Origin: Metabacillus_B sp050107715
GTDB taxonomy: Bacteria > Bacillota > Bacilli > Bacillales > Bacillaceae
Direction of reading: 5' to 3'
Assembly (NCBI RefSeq): GCF_050107715.1
Contig: NZ_JBNILN010000001.1
Coordinates: forward strand, 372,001-436,000
DNA length: 64,000 bases
Shown here piece after piece: positions 51,370 through 60,117 of the stretch. Under the pieces are notes generated by a model. It had not been told where the DNA came from. It saw only the letters and a list, made by a program, of their open reading frames with translations, and did not search any database. A program made the position numbers and the translations under genes. The stretch's first letter is position 1; every line of letters starts with the position of its first letter.

Positions 51370-53357
51370 CAATGGTAAACAGTGAAAATTCCCATGAAGT
51401 TCTCTCCACCGAAATGCTGCGGGCCAGGATTGCTAAACTTGAATACAGTATTCCCAAAGATCCTTCTAAGGAAGAAATTAAAGAATTTCAGGACAAAATC
51501 AGGCAAATATACCTTGAAGAAACAGGATCTCCTCCCCCTATACATATTACTATTTACCATTCAGGATCCAAGGGGTACAGCGAAGGCAAGGATACGGGCT
51601 TTGATGGCACTGTTATTCACTTTTTTGATCCTGAAAAAGGAATCAATCAGTCTTATACAATAACTAGAGGCAGTGAAATGGGAGAAGATAGCGGTACAGG
51701 GGAGCCATTAGACTGGCTGTATAATACGTTTGGAATATATACAGGCAGGAATCGGGAACAGTATGAAGCTGCATCAAGCTTTCAAAACAAGGTGAACAAA
51801 GAGATAGAAAGAAAGATTGCGAAGGAAATTGAAACTGGAAAAAACAATGGTCACTCTTACGATGATCTTGAACTATCCCGCTACGGAATTGGACATTCTC
51901 TTGGAGGGAATTTAATACAAATGCTGCAGCTGCAAGAAGGCCACTTTAAGGAAGTATACGCATTTAATGATGCCCCTCCAAGTGCCTATCAGCTTGCATA
52001 TATCGATCAGGAGTTTTGGTTACAGCTTAGTGATTACTTCAGCATCCCTGTAAACAATTTCGACGACATCTACTCCATCCCAAGCGCCGATCTCGAAAAG
52101 TTCGCCACAGACTATTACAAAGAACGCGGCAAAAACATCCACCACACTACATCAGCCGATGAAATTCTCTATGTTATTTCCGGCTTTCGCGGCTTTCTGT
52201 TTTTCGGGGACCGGAATATTATTGAGACGAATCCTGATTTTGATGGTCTAAAAAGGGTACTCGATAATGTGTCAGATGAGGACCTCGCGGTGATACAAAA
52301 GAAGCTGGCCGAGATTGCGCCTTATTATGAAAAGGATGGGATTGACGGGATTGTTTTCGGGGTAACCGGCTACGATAAAAAGTTCTGGGATGATTCCTTT
52401 GAAACGATTAAGGATCTGAACCTCACTACATTGAATCCTGTTGAGCGGGCGGAGAATGCCATTACTGCCGCGAAAACGATAAATTCCATGAAGGACCATG
52501 TTGTTCTCATGATTACAAGGGTGACAAGCCTAAAGGATGAGCTGCCAGCTTTGTTGTCCATCGTTGGCACCGTATCCGCTGAGGAAAGAGAAAAAATCGA
52601 GTCGGTCATAGATGGGATGGTAGAGAACCTGAAAACGATGAAGGACGCCATTGGAAACATTGGGGATGTCGCCTCTTTAGAGAAGCTTCTCCACGGGGAT
52701 CTTATCGGGTTTTTACAGCAAGTCGACATGCTGATGAACACCTCCGACATTATCAAAACCGAGTTCAACGAATTTAAGGCTGGCTTTGGTTCCATTAAAA
52801 CAATCTTAGAAGAACTGCTGGACAAGTTCGGGATGGCGACAGAAGCACACCTCATGGACGCTGTCATCAGTGCGCTTTCGATAGATGGCTTCTCTTATGA
52901 GGGCGATGATATGTACAAGGCTAAAGTTGTGAACGGCAAGCCAATCATTATCAATCTTTCTTCAGCCCTCCGGCTTTTTAAAAAAGGGCTGGCCATTTAT
53001 GAAGAAAAAGAAAGCATCCTCAAACAAATAAAAGAAACGTATCAAAGAGAATATCCGGACGATTACACCTTTAGAAAAGACACATTGATGAGAGCGATCG
53101 CCACAACCGAATCGGATATCAGCTGGGCCCAGAGCAAGCTCGGATATAGCACGACCGCATACAAAGTAACCAAAATCGATGTACAGGAAAGCATTTATCC
53201 GATTCCTCCCGCCAACACCGCAGCTTTCCAGGAGCTATTCCACTACCACGAGAACGAACAGGAAGCAGGAGTAAAACAAATCCAGCAAATTAAGTCCTCC
53301 CTAGAAGACTTTTTCAATGAAGACAAAAAAATCGCTCAAATGTTTAAGCTAATCTAA
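51366..53357 (+). CDS. Putative type VII lipase effector: N-terminal lipase, C-terminal LXG-like domain (TslA-like)
   Basis: A 663-residue protein without signal peptide. Residues 50 to about 330 form a Mbeg1/DUF2974-like lipase domain: ITIYHSGSK strand, FDGTVIHFF, and nucleophile elbow YGIGHSLGGN with Ser178. Residues 350 to 663 are long helices rich in Asp/Glu/Lys that resemble an LXG/WXG-type targeting domain, but at the C-terminus. This reverse order is the mark of the staphylococcal type VII lipase toxin TslA. Upstream are five lipoproteins and downstream a small helical protein, matching TilA immunity and Tla targeting partners. I infer secretion by a type VII system and attack on membrane lipids of rivals. 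Start: ATG at 51366 or 51372, with AGGAGC upstream. Confidence 0.8.
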   Translation: MTMVNSENSHEVLSTEMLRARIAKLEYSIPKDPSKEEIKEFQDKIRQIYLEETGSPPPIHITIYHSGSKGYSEGKDTGFDGTVIHFFDPEKGINQSYTITRGSEMGEDSGTGEPLDWLYNTFGIYTGRNREQYEAASSFQNKVNKEIERKIAKEIETGKNNGHSYDDLELSRYGIGHSLGGNLIQMLQLQEGHFKEVYAFNDAPPSAYQLAYIDQEFWLQLSDYFSIPVNNFDDIYSIPSADLEKFATDYYKERGKNIHHTTSADEILYVISGFRGFLFFGDRNIIETNPDFDGLKRVLDNVSDEDLAVIQKKLAEIAPYYEKDGIDGIVFGVTGYDKKFWDDSFETIKDLNLTTLNPVERAENAITAAKTINSMKDHVVLMITRVTSLKDELPALLSIVGTVSAEEREKIESVIDGMVENLKTMKDAIGNIGDVASLEKLLHGDLIGFLQQVDMLMNTSDIIKTEFNEFKAGFGSIKTILEELLDKFGMATEAHLMDAVISALSIDGFSYEGDDMYKAKVVNGKPIIINLSSALRLFKKGLAIYEEKESILKQIKETYQREYPDDYTFRKDTLMRAIATTESDISWAQSKLGYSTTAYKVTKIDVQESIYPIPPANTAAFQELFHYHENEQEAGVKQIQQIKSSLEDFFNEDKKIAQMFKLI

Positions 53358-53373
53358 GAAAAGAGGGATCACC

Positions 53374-53709
53374 ATGCCAAAGCAGTCCTTCCTGCACCAG
53401 CTCGTACCGGAGCAGGACCTGACCAATAAAGCCAGCACCTTCCAAAACCTGCTGGATGAACTAAACGCAGCCGGAATGAAACTCACCAAAACCGTCCAAA
53501 CGGAAATGGAAGCCCAATCCGGCGAACTCATCGACCAAATCAGCGACAAAATCCAAAAGAATCAAACCCAACAGCAGGAAGCCATCACCCAGCAAAAAGC
53601 CTCCATGACCGCCCTCGCAAACCAATACAGCAGCTTCGTCAGCAGCATGAACCGGCAGATGACGACGATTTATTATGAGGAGGATGAGGAGGCGGTGGTG
53701 TTGGTTTAA
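53374..53709 (+). CDS. Small helical partner of the lipase effector
   Basis: A 111-residue protein made of two long Gln/Glu/Lys-rich helices (LTNKASTFQNLLDELNAAGM, ISDKIQKNQTQQQEAITQQK) with an acidic C-terminus. It begins 16 bases after the lipase stop with GAGGG before the ATG, so it is in the same operon. Size, fold and place fit the LXG-associated helical proteins that pair with the effector's targeting domain. No WXG motif is visible. Confidence 0.65.
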   Translation: MPKQSFLHQLVPEQDLTNKASTFQNLLDELNAAGMKLTKTVQTEMEAQSGELIDQISDKIQKNQTQQQEAITQQKASMTALANQYSSFVSSMNRQMTTIYYEEDEEAVVLV

Positions 53710-53715
53710 TAGATC

Positions 53716-53741
53716 GTTCACCACTAAAAAGAGTGGTGAAC
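53716..53741. terminator. Hairpin at the end of the lipase operon
   Basis: A perfect 10-bp stem GTTCACCACT/AGTGGTGAAC with a six-base loop, seven bases after the last stop. It lacks a T-run on either side, so termination is uncertain. Confidence 0.45.
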
Positions 53742-53750
53742 CATGGTATG

Positions 53751-54083
53751 TTAGCCTGCTATTTCTGCAGATTCGAAGGTTCCATCGATATTACCGGCTA
53801 CAATGATTGTATGACCTAAAAATAAATCTCCATCCTCAAAGAATATTGTGAAATCCCCACCAGGATAGACTGAGATATTGGTAATGCAGATCCGGTCTGT
53901 GAACATATCAGATGTAATCTCTTCATTGATGTTATCCAGCCAATCATTCGCCAATTCAAGAAGTTCACAAGAGGCAAACTTTTTCATTCTCGTATCCCAG
54001 TTATTTTGATCTGAAAAAAGAAGCTGTGCCGTACGCAATGCAGAAGCCATATTTTCTTTGTTTTCGTCATAATCAAATGTCAA
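53751..54083 (-). CDS. DUF2262-like protein
   Basis: A 110-residue acidic protein (DTRMKKFASCELLELANDWL, ITNISVYPGGDFTIFFEDGD, FLGHTIIVAGNIDG) that fits the DUF2262 family: a domain with conserved W-N/D and G-D-L-F-L-G-H motif. Members are often encoded near polymorphic toxins, and an immunity role is possible. TTG start after AGGTG. Convergent with the lipase operon. Confidence 0.65.
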   Translation of the reverse strand: MTFDYDENKENMASALRTAQLLFSDQNNWDTRMKKFASCELLELANDWLDNINEEITSDMFTDRICITNISVYPGGDFTIFFEDGDLFLGHTIIVAGNIDGTFESAEIAG

Positions 54084-54157
54084 ATGACACCTGTCATTTC
54101 CCCAGATTTTCTCTGCGTGAAGTTTTAGGCCGGTAAACGTAACGTGGACTGTATAAT

Positions 54158-54173
54158 TAACTCAACTTTCGCA
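54158..54173 (+). repeat. Left terminal inverted repeat of the IS remnant
   Basis: TAACTCAACTTTCGCA, matching the complement of 54978-54993 at 15 of 16 positions. Confidence 0.75.
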
Positions 54174-54977
54174 GGCCAAGACAGGCAGATAAGCCTTGAT
54201 GTAATTGGGTAGGCTGATAATCAATTGCTGAAGTTGACTTGTAATAATCTTTCTAACTTTCTTTGAACTCATTTTTAGTGCATCTTCAAATGCACGATTA
54301 ACTGTTGAAGAGTTTCTGCCCAATTTACTTCATGGATTTCGTCGCATAGTTCGTAAAACATACCCCCGAGAGTGAGCATGCGAAACCCTTTATAAAAGTG
54401 CATTTTCTGTGAAGAGTGGTCAAAGCAGTTTGCTAAAAGCTCAACATGTTTACTGCGATTCCGATCAAACATGGAGCCATCTACGACAAACACTTTCGGC
54501 CGCTGGTGATGAGTAAGCTTAGATACCTTCCCGATCGTGTGGGCACTGAGAAAGAGCAGAAAACGGCGAAAGGAATAGGTGGGCTGATTAAAAACCAATA
54601 AACGGCATCTTTAGCTAGAACACCTTCTCCTTTGTTGCTTTTCAGCAATCGGAACCGTTTTTGTGTTGTAAGATCAAGCAGAAGATCAACTGGAACAGAT
54701 CTTTGCAGGAAAATCCGGAAGCCATCATAATGCCGGCTTTGTACAAATGCTTGAACATGTTTAGCTAAAAAAAGTTACTTTCAATTTAGCAGGGAGTTGA
54801 TTATTTTGTTCCGGTTTCGGTATCATAAAGGGAGCACTTCATCTTTTTTATTGTTTTCTAGTAAATTCACTATACCAAAGATTGAGGTGTTTCCTTATGG
54901 ACAATTTTCCATGCCAAGGAGACTATTTTAGTCGGTGCAAAGCTTAGAGGTTGTAGTTTCAATTAGATAAATACCAG

Positions 54978-54993
54978 TGTGAAAGTTGAGTTA
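54978..54993 (-). repeat. Right terminal inverted repeat of the IS remnant
   Basis: TGTGAAAGTTGAGTTA, the partner of 54158-54173. Confidence 0.75.
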
Positions 54994-55057
54994 TTAGGTT
55001 AATAAGTAAGCAGTAATATTCCTGATGCTTGGTTGGCTTGCTTTTATTAAATTAAAC

Positions 55058-56938
55058 TTAATTAGCTCTTTTCATCATTTGAAGAAAATGCGAAATTCCC
55101 GATAATCCTCTTGTATCACCTATCTTACTCAACATTTCAGCAAGTTGCATGATAAGTTGTATTCCATTAGAGCTAAAATTAACATATTTAATCTGGGAAT
55201 CAATAGCAATGTTTTTCGCGGTTGATATATCGATAATACACTCTTCTATTAATTTATTGTGTAACAAATAAAAGGCTCGTTCTAGATAAGATTCAATATA
55301 AAATGTTGAATCCATTGCACCATTAGGAATAAACACATCTTCAATTGGTAGTGCATGTGTCTTTTTTACAACCATTCTATGATACTTCATTGTGGTATCA
55401 TGCAGGTTATTGATACTAATACTTTGTTGCTTTGTTCCACGGATTCCTGAATGAGTTCTATAATGTAATGTTGGAAGTGGCATCATGGAAATAGTACAAT
55501 ATCTAGACATACGTGTCCACATATCGTAATCTTGTGCTCTTACTAGCTCCTCATCCCAGAATCCTACTTTTGAGTAACAATCTTTTTTAGCAACTACACT
55601 TGGAGTGAAGAAGTGATTTCCTCTAAGCTGTTCTTGCAGCGCGTGTTTTCCTATGTCTTTAGGATTCCACATTCCTGTATATATTTTTCCATACTTCAAA
55701 TCATCAAAATAGATTGCAGCAGTATGGATAAAATCTACACTCCTATCTTTTTGAAACATTCTAATTTGTACTTCGAGCTTTTTAGGAAGAGCAACATCAT
55801 CATCATCAAACACCCAAATATATTTACCTTTAGCTACCTGCATACCAGTATTAATCGCTGATGCTTTACCTCCATTTTCTTTATAAATATATGTTATTCT
55901 TTCCTTGTATGCGTCTAATATACTATCTGTTTCATCATCAGACCCGTCATTCACTACTATAACTTCCTTATTTGGATATGTTTGTGATAAAACACTTTCC
56001 AGAGATTCAACAAGATAACGGCTTCTATTGTATGTCGGGATAATTACAGATACTTTCTCACTAGTGTCAATTTTTTGCAACTCATAAGGTGGAATAAATT
56101 TTTCTATACTAACCTTGTTAGTAATACCCTCTTTGGTTACATGAATACTACAAAACAACCAAGGTGCTGGAACTTCTGTAACCCAATTAACTTCAAACCC
56201 TGTCACTTCTCTAACTAAACTTTCTAGACTATCCTTAGTGAATATTCTAACATGATCCGGGTCTGGTATAGAGTATCCTTTTGGAACACTAATCAATAAA
56301 GTGCCACCAGGCTTACATACTCTAACTGCTTCTTCAATGAATGGTTTAGGATCAGGAACATGTTCTAATACTTCTGCGAGGACGACTGTATCAAAGGAAC
56401 TATCTGAATAAGTTAGCTTGGTTCCGTCACCTAATTCAAAATAACAATTATCTAAACCATTTTTGTAAACATTGTATCTTGCAATTTCAATTGCTACGGG
56501 ATCGATGTCCAATCCAAAGAGATTTTCAGCGTGCATGGCTATTACAGAAGAAAGGTCACCATTTGCACAACCAATTTCTAACACATCTCCGAGGCAAAAG
56601 GGGGCGGTAACTCCAAATCGATTTACTTCATTTGTATTTCTTGGTCTTCTATAGTTATCCCATTTACAATGTTCACCCTTATTAGATAACATAATATTTA
56701 ATAAGCTAGAGGCACAAACTAATTCATAAAATTTCCCACGACCAATTTTATTAATATAAAACTCGGCTATATCATTGTTCCCAGTAGCAAAAGCAAATGC
56801 AGCCAAAAATAAGATTATTTTTTCTTCATTTGGACTTTTCTTAAATTCATAGAATAAAATTTGATAAGCTTTAAAATACGACTTATTTTGGAAATGCTCG
56901 AGTGCTTCATTTAATCTAATTTCTAGACTTTTATTCAT
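55058..56938 (-). CDS. TPR-methyltransferase-glycosyltransferase fusion protein
   Basis: A 626-residue protein with three parts. Residues 1 to about 90 are TPR-like helices. About 100 to 260 are a SAM-dependent methyltransferase with VLEIGCANGDLSS (motif I), LFGLDIDP and VVLAEVLEHVPDP. About 290 to 520 are a GT-A fold family 2 glycosyltransferase with VSVIIPTYNRSRYL, VIVVNDGSDDETD and the metal-binding WVFDDDDV. It could add and methylate a sugar on flagellin, because it is the third gene downstream of hag; this is inferred. AAAGGA precedes the ATG. Strongly AT-rich compared with the flagellar genes, as expected for a horizontally gained glycosylation module. Confidence 0.82.
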   Translation of the reverse strand: MNKSLEIRLNEALEHFQNKSYFKAYQILFYEFKKSPNEEKIILFLAAFAFATGNNDIAEFYINKIGRGKFYELVCASSLLNIMLSNKGEHCKWDNYRRPRNTNEVNRFGVTAPFCLGDVLEIGCANGDLSSVIAMHAENLFGLDIDPVAIEIARYNVYKNGLDNCYFELGDGTKLTYSDSSFDTVVLAEVLEHVPDPKPFIEEAVRVCKPGGTLLISVPKGYSIPDPDHVRIFTKDSLESLVREVTGFEVNWVTEVPAPWLFCSIHVTKEGITNKVSIEKFIPPYELQKIDTSEKVSVIIPTYNRSRYLVESLESVLSQTYPNKEVIVVNDGSDDETDSILDAYKERITYIYKENGGKASAINTGMQVAKGKYIWVFDDDDVALPKKLEVQIRMFQKDRSVDFIHTAAIYFDDLKYGKIYTGMWNPKDIGKHALQEQLRGNHFFTPSVVAKKDCYSKVGFWDEELVRAQDYDMWTRMSRYCTISMMPLPTLHYRTHSGIRGTKQQSISINNLHDTTMKYHRMVVKKTHALPIEDVFIPNGAMDSTFYIESYLERAFYLLHNKLIEECIIDISTAKNIAIDSQIKYVNFSSNGIQLIMQLAEMLSKIGDTRGLSGISHFLQMMKRAN

Positions 56939-56963
56939 GTAATCATCCTTTAGTAATTTTTCC

Positions 56964-58057
56964 TCACAGACTTGAGGAGTCCACTATTTCATTCTGACAA
57001 GTCTGAATAAAATCTAAGCGTTTTTGGGCTGGTGAATAACTGTACTTGGCTGATAATTTGTAATAATTAATAGCCTTTGATAAATCCTTTGTTATCTCAT
57101 AATAAACACCAAGATTATATGTTGCCAAATAACTACTAGTACCTTGTACATATTCTTTATGAGCCTTTTCACTTAAATCAATACATGTAAGAAAGCTATT
57201 TTCAATCATTTGGATATTTACAAAATTAGTTTTCGGAAATTTCAACAAGAAATCTAGTATAAAGAGTCCTTTTGCAAAATGAAAGTCAGTGACATGTTTT
57301 AGCTTTAGTTCATTATAGTTAATTATATTTATCACTTCTTCTTTTCCTAACTCTTTCCCGCTATAAATAATTTCTAGGATTAATTCATTGTAAAATGAAT
57401 AGCTACCTTCAGATAACTCATAGGATTTCATTAAAACACTGAAGGCCTTTTCATATTGTTCGTCTATCCGCAACTCCTTACCTAGTTGGAATAAATAATA
57501 TGCATCATCAGGAGTATGATTCAAGGCTTTTAATAATAAAGGAATGTTACGTTTACTTTTATTTGTACCATAGTATCCATCATGCTTCACTATTAGATTC
57601 AATTCAGTTCTATTTAATTCGGTATCCAGTTGCTCGTGAATACAGCCAGTATACACTACCCCTTTCGGGAAGAATCTGGAAACAATTTCAGTAGTACTCA
57701 TTTCTTGATTGTCTCTAATAAAATTATTTATAATTTTAATTTTTCCAATTAATCCCTTGTTAGCTATTCTTTCTAGTTCACTTCTGTGACCTTCAATGAT
57801 ATATTCATCACTATCCAAAACTAAGATATAGTCACCACTCGTTTTTTTAAAGCAAAGTTACGAACTAATGAAAAATCATCACACCACTCAAAGTTAAACA
57901 ATTTATAATTCTTATTAGCTTTAATAATATTTATAGTATTATCAGTTGACCCAGTATCTACAATTACAATTTCATCAACTAATGATTGTACACTTTGCAA
58001 GGATCTCTCGATGAACTTTTCACCATTCTTCACAATCATAGCTAGGGATATTTTCAA
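56964..58057 (-). pseudogene. TPR family 2 glycosyltransferase split by a frameshift
   Basis: Two open frames form one gene. The first (58057-57821, TTG start after AGAGGT) encodes ISLAMIVKNGEKFIERSL and IVIVDTGSTDNTINII. The second (to 56964) continues with VLDSDEYIIEG, the DxD region, and TPR-like helices (LLLKALNHTPDDAYYLFQLG). The break lies at a run of seven A (T on plus strand, 57842-57848): adding one base restores KKTSGDYILVLDSDEY. The whole would be about 365 residues, similar to the N-terminal half of the next glycosyltransferase. It may be a dead gene, a phase-variable gene, or a base-calling error. Confidence 0.78.
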
Positions 58058-58099
58058 ACCATAACCTCTTTTCAATGGAGTAAAAAAGTTTTATTACCT

Positions 58100-60019
58100 C
58101 TAAGTTATTTTATATTGGGTAAGGTATCTACTCTGATAAAAATGTTTTTTAGCTTTTTCAATTATGTTTTTAAAAACTTCCTCATCTCTTGTATTATCTA
58201 GCACCAATTTATAGAATCTGAAGTCATTTGCATAGTATGATAATGCTTTCTGACTAAAATCCATTGCCATCTGCATGTTCTTAGAAGAAACTAAGTATCC
58301 GATGACATTTAGAAAATCTTTGACTGATAAGTGATTCCAATCTACCTTTTCATACAACTTTATTGCTTCATCACTGAATCCCTTTGAATATAGCAAAGCA
58401 GCAACCTTTGAAAGCCCACTCTCATTCAGTTTTCCTAGGTAGTTGAATAACGTTTCTGCAGATTCAATATGATTATAATTAATGAAGGTTTCTAACGAGA
58501 ATAGGAATAGGTTTTCATTGATTTCTCCTTGAATTTCTCCTTTGTGTAACATGGCATTTAATGAAATAAACTCTTTATCGCCTTCAAATAGTGAAATAAT
58601 ATTTTCATATTCCGATCCCTTTAGAATCTCTTTTAGTATGACTAAATCTACTACGTTGACCCAATTCGACTTAATTAAGTCTTTCATTACTTCAAAGGTG
58701 AATATTTCTTTAAGATTATCAATATCACCATGTTTTTCAATACATATCTTTTTTAACAATGCAATATTGTATAATAATTCACTGTTTATTTCGGGAGTAT
58801 CATACAAAGACAAAGCAAGGTCTGGATTCCCAATATCTAAACAAGCCCTAACAAAATGGTTAATGTTTTTGCTATTAACTAATTTATTTTCTTGTAAAAA
58901 ATTCTTAATTTCTTCATTTGAGTGAAATTCATTTAAAATAGATACCACTTTTGTTATAGCATTTTCACTAAATTTGTTGATATTTAACACATTAGAATAA
59001 TGATTAATAGCAGCAGTAAAATTACCTTGATCGAAGTAAATTTCACCCAATCTAAGATGTGGACTTTGATCCTTTAAGTCCGGGCGAAGGATAATATAAT
59101 TAAATTTATGAGAATTTTCAACGATGAAATGAAAAATTTCTGTTGAATCCTCTATTTGGCCTCTTAACAAAAATATCTCTGCCTTTAAATACAAAAACTC
59201 TGGTGAACTTGAGTAAATACTCTCTGCGTCTTTAATAACTGCTAAAGCATCGTTATATCGTTGTAAATGTATCAAACAGATTATTATCTGAACTAATGTA
59301 ACAGAAACCCAGGATAATCTGTAATCTTTTTTTAACTTGTAAGCCTTCAAGTAAGAATCTAAAGCTTTGGAGTAATCCCCTACTGAACAGTACTCATTTC
59401 CATAGTTAAAATAATCAAAAGCATTATTGCTTTCTTGGATTTCTTTATTTAATAAGTCTTTATTTCTTTCATTCTTATTTTTTTCAATAAGGGTCTTCTG
59501 TATATATCCTGAATGGAATATAAGCAGATTAGAATCTTGTATTATTATTTCCTCATTAGCAGACCGCTTAAGTTGTTCATGGATAGAGCGATAATAATAA
59601 ATATCTCCACTGTTTTTATATATTCTATCATGACGGTTTTGTACTAGACCTTCTCCAAAGCTCCCCGTAAAGTTTAGAATGTTTGCACTAAACGCTTCTG
59701 TACATCCATTGTAACTTTTCAACTCTTTTACAAAAGATTTAAAGTTATCTTCATCAACATACTCATCAGCATCTAAGACAATTATCCACTCGCCTGAAGC
59801 TTTAGAAGCAGCATAATTACGGGCAGAAGAAAAATCATTTATCCATTCAAAGTCGTAGATGTTAGATGTATAACCTGCTACAATCAGTTTTGTATGATCA
59901 GTGGAACCTGTGTCTACGACTATAACCTCATCAACTAGATGTGCTACAGTAGATAGACAGCGATCAATTACTTGTTCTTCATTTTTTACTATCATGCACA
60001 AAGAAATAAAAGGTTTCAT
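58100..60019 (-). CDS. Family 2 glycosyltransferase with TPR domain, probable flagellin glycosyltransferase
   Basis: A 639-residue protein. The GT2 domain covers about 1 to 200: ISLCMIVKNEEQVIDRCL, VIVVDTGSTDHT, FSSARNYAASKASGEW and the metal-binding VLDADEYVDE. From about 200 onward come tetratricopeptide-type repeats (FDYFNYGNEYCSVGDYSKAL, LRLGEIYFDQGNFTAAINHY). This layout is the same as in SunS/flagellin O-glycosyltransferases encoded next to flagellin genes. AGGAGG lies eight bases before the ATG. The gene starts about 100 bases after hag, beyond a hairpin, so readthrough from the hag promoter would express it. Confidence 0.84.
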   Translation of the reverse strand: MKPFISLCMIVKNEEQVIDRCLSTVAHLVDEVIVVDTGSTDHTKLIVAGYTSNIYDFEWINDFSSARNYAASKASGEWIIVLDADEYVDEDNFKSFVKELKSYNGCTEAFSANILNFTGSFGEGLVQNRHDRIYKNSGDIYYYRSIHEQLKRSANEEIIIQDSNLLIFHSGYIQKTLIEKNKNERNKDLLNKEIQESNNAFDYFNYGNEYCSVGDYSKALDSYLKAYKLKKDYRLSWVSVTLVQIIICLIHLQRYNDALAVIKDAESIYSSSPEFLYLKAEIFLLRGQIEDSTEIFHFIVENSHKFNYIILRPDLKDQSPHLRLGEIYFDQGNFTAAINHYSNVLNINKFSENAITKVVSILNEFHSNEEIKNFLQENKLVNSKNINHFVRACLDIGNPDLALSLYDTPEINSELLYNIALLKKICIEKHGDIDNLKEIFTFEVMKDLIKSNWVNVVDLVILKEILKGSEYENIISLFEGDKEFISLNAMLHKGEIQGEINENLFLFSLETFINYNHIESAETLFNYLGKLNESGLSKVAALLYSKGFSDEAIKLYEKVDWNHLSVKDFLNVIGYLVSSKNMQMAMDFSQKALSYYANDFRFYKLVLDNTRDEEVFKNIIEKAKKHFYQSRYLTQYKIT

Positions 60020-60053
60020 TATGTTAGCCTCCTGTAAGTCCTTGAGTAATAAA

Positions 60054-60096
60054 CCCAATAAAAATATCGTGCTAAAATATGATAGCACGATATTTC
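60054..60096 (-). terminator. Terminator of hag, with likely readthrough
   Basis: A perfect 13-bp stem AAATATCGTGCTA/TAGCACGATATTT, followed by five T on the minus strand. It would cap the abundant hag message and pass a fraction of transcripts to the glycosyltransferases. Confidence 0.8.
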
Positions 60097-60117
60097 TTTA
60101 AATCTATTACTAATTAA

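Larger units (their letters stand above)
54158..54993 (-). mobile_element. Decayed IS element with DDE transposase remains
   Basis: An 836-bp element bounded by near-perfect 16-bp inverted repeats. The minus strand carries pieces of an IS4-type transposase in several frames: HLYKAGIMMASGFSCKDLFQ (about 54.74 kb), GEGVLAKDAVYWFLI, SKLTHHQRPKVFVVDGSMFD with the catalytic Asp, KGFRMLTLG, and the end SSKKVRKIITSQLQQL. It is shorter than a complete element of this class (about 1.4-1.5 kb), and frameshifts abound, so it cannot transpose by itself. Confidence 0.8.

Noticed and set aside
54275..54598. A 107-residue minus-strand frame as an independent gene
   Set aside because: It is one frame of the broken transposase inside the IS remnant.
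54688..54770. Plus-strand peptide LEQIFAGKSGSHHNAGFVQM as a further VOC fragment
   Set aside because: The minus strand of the same DNA reads as transposase N-terminal sequence inside the IS ends, which is the better explanation.
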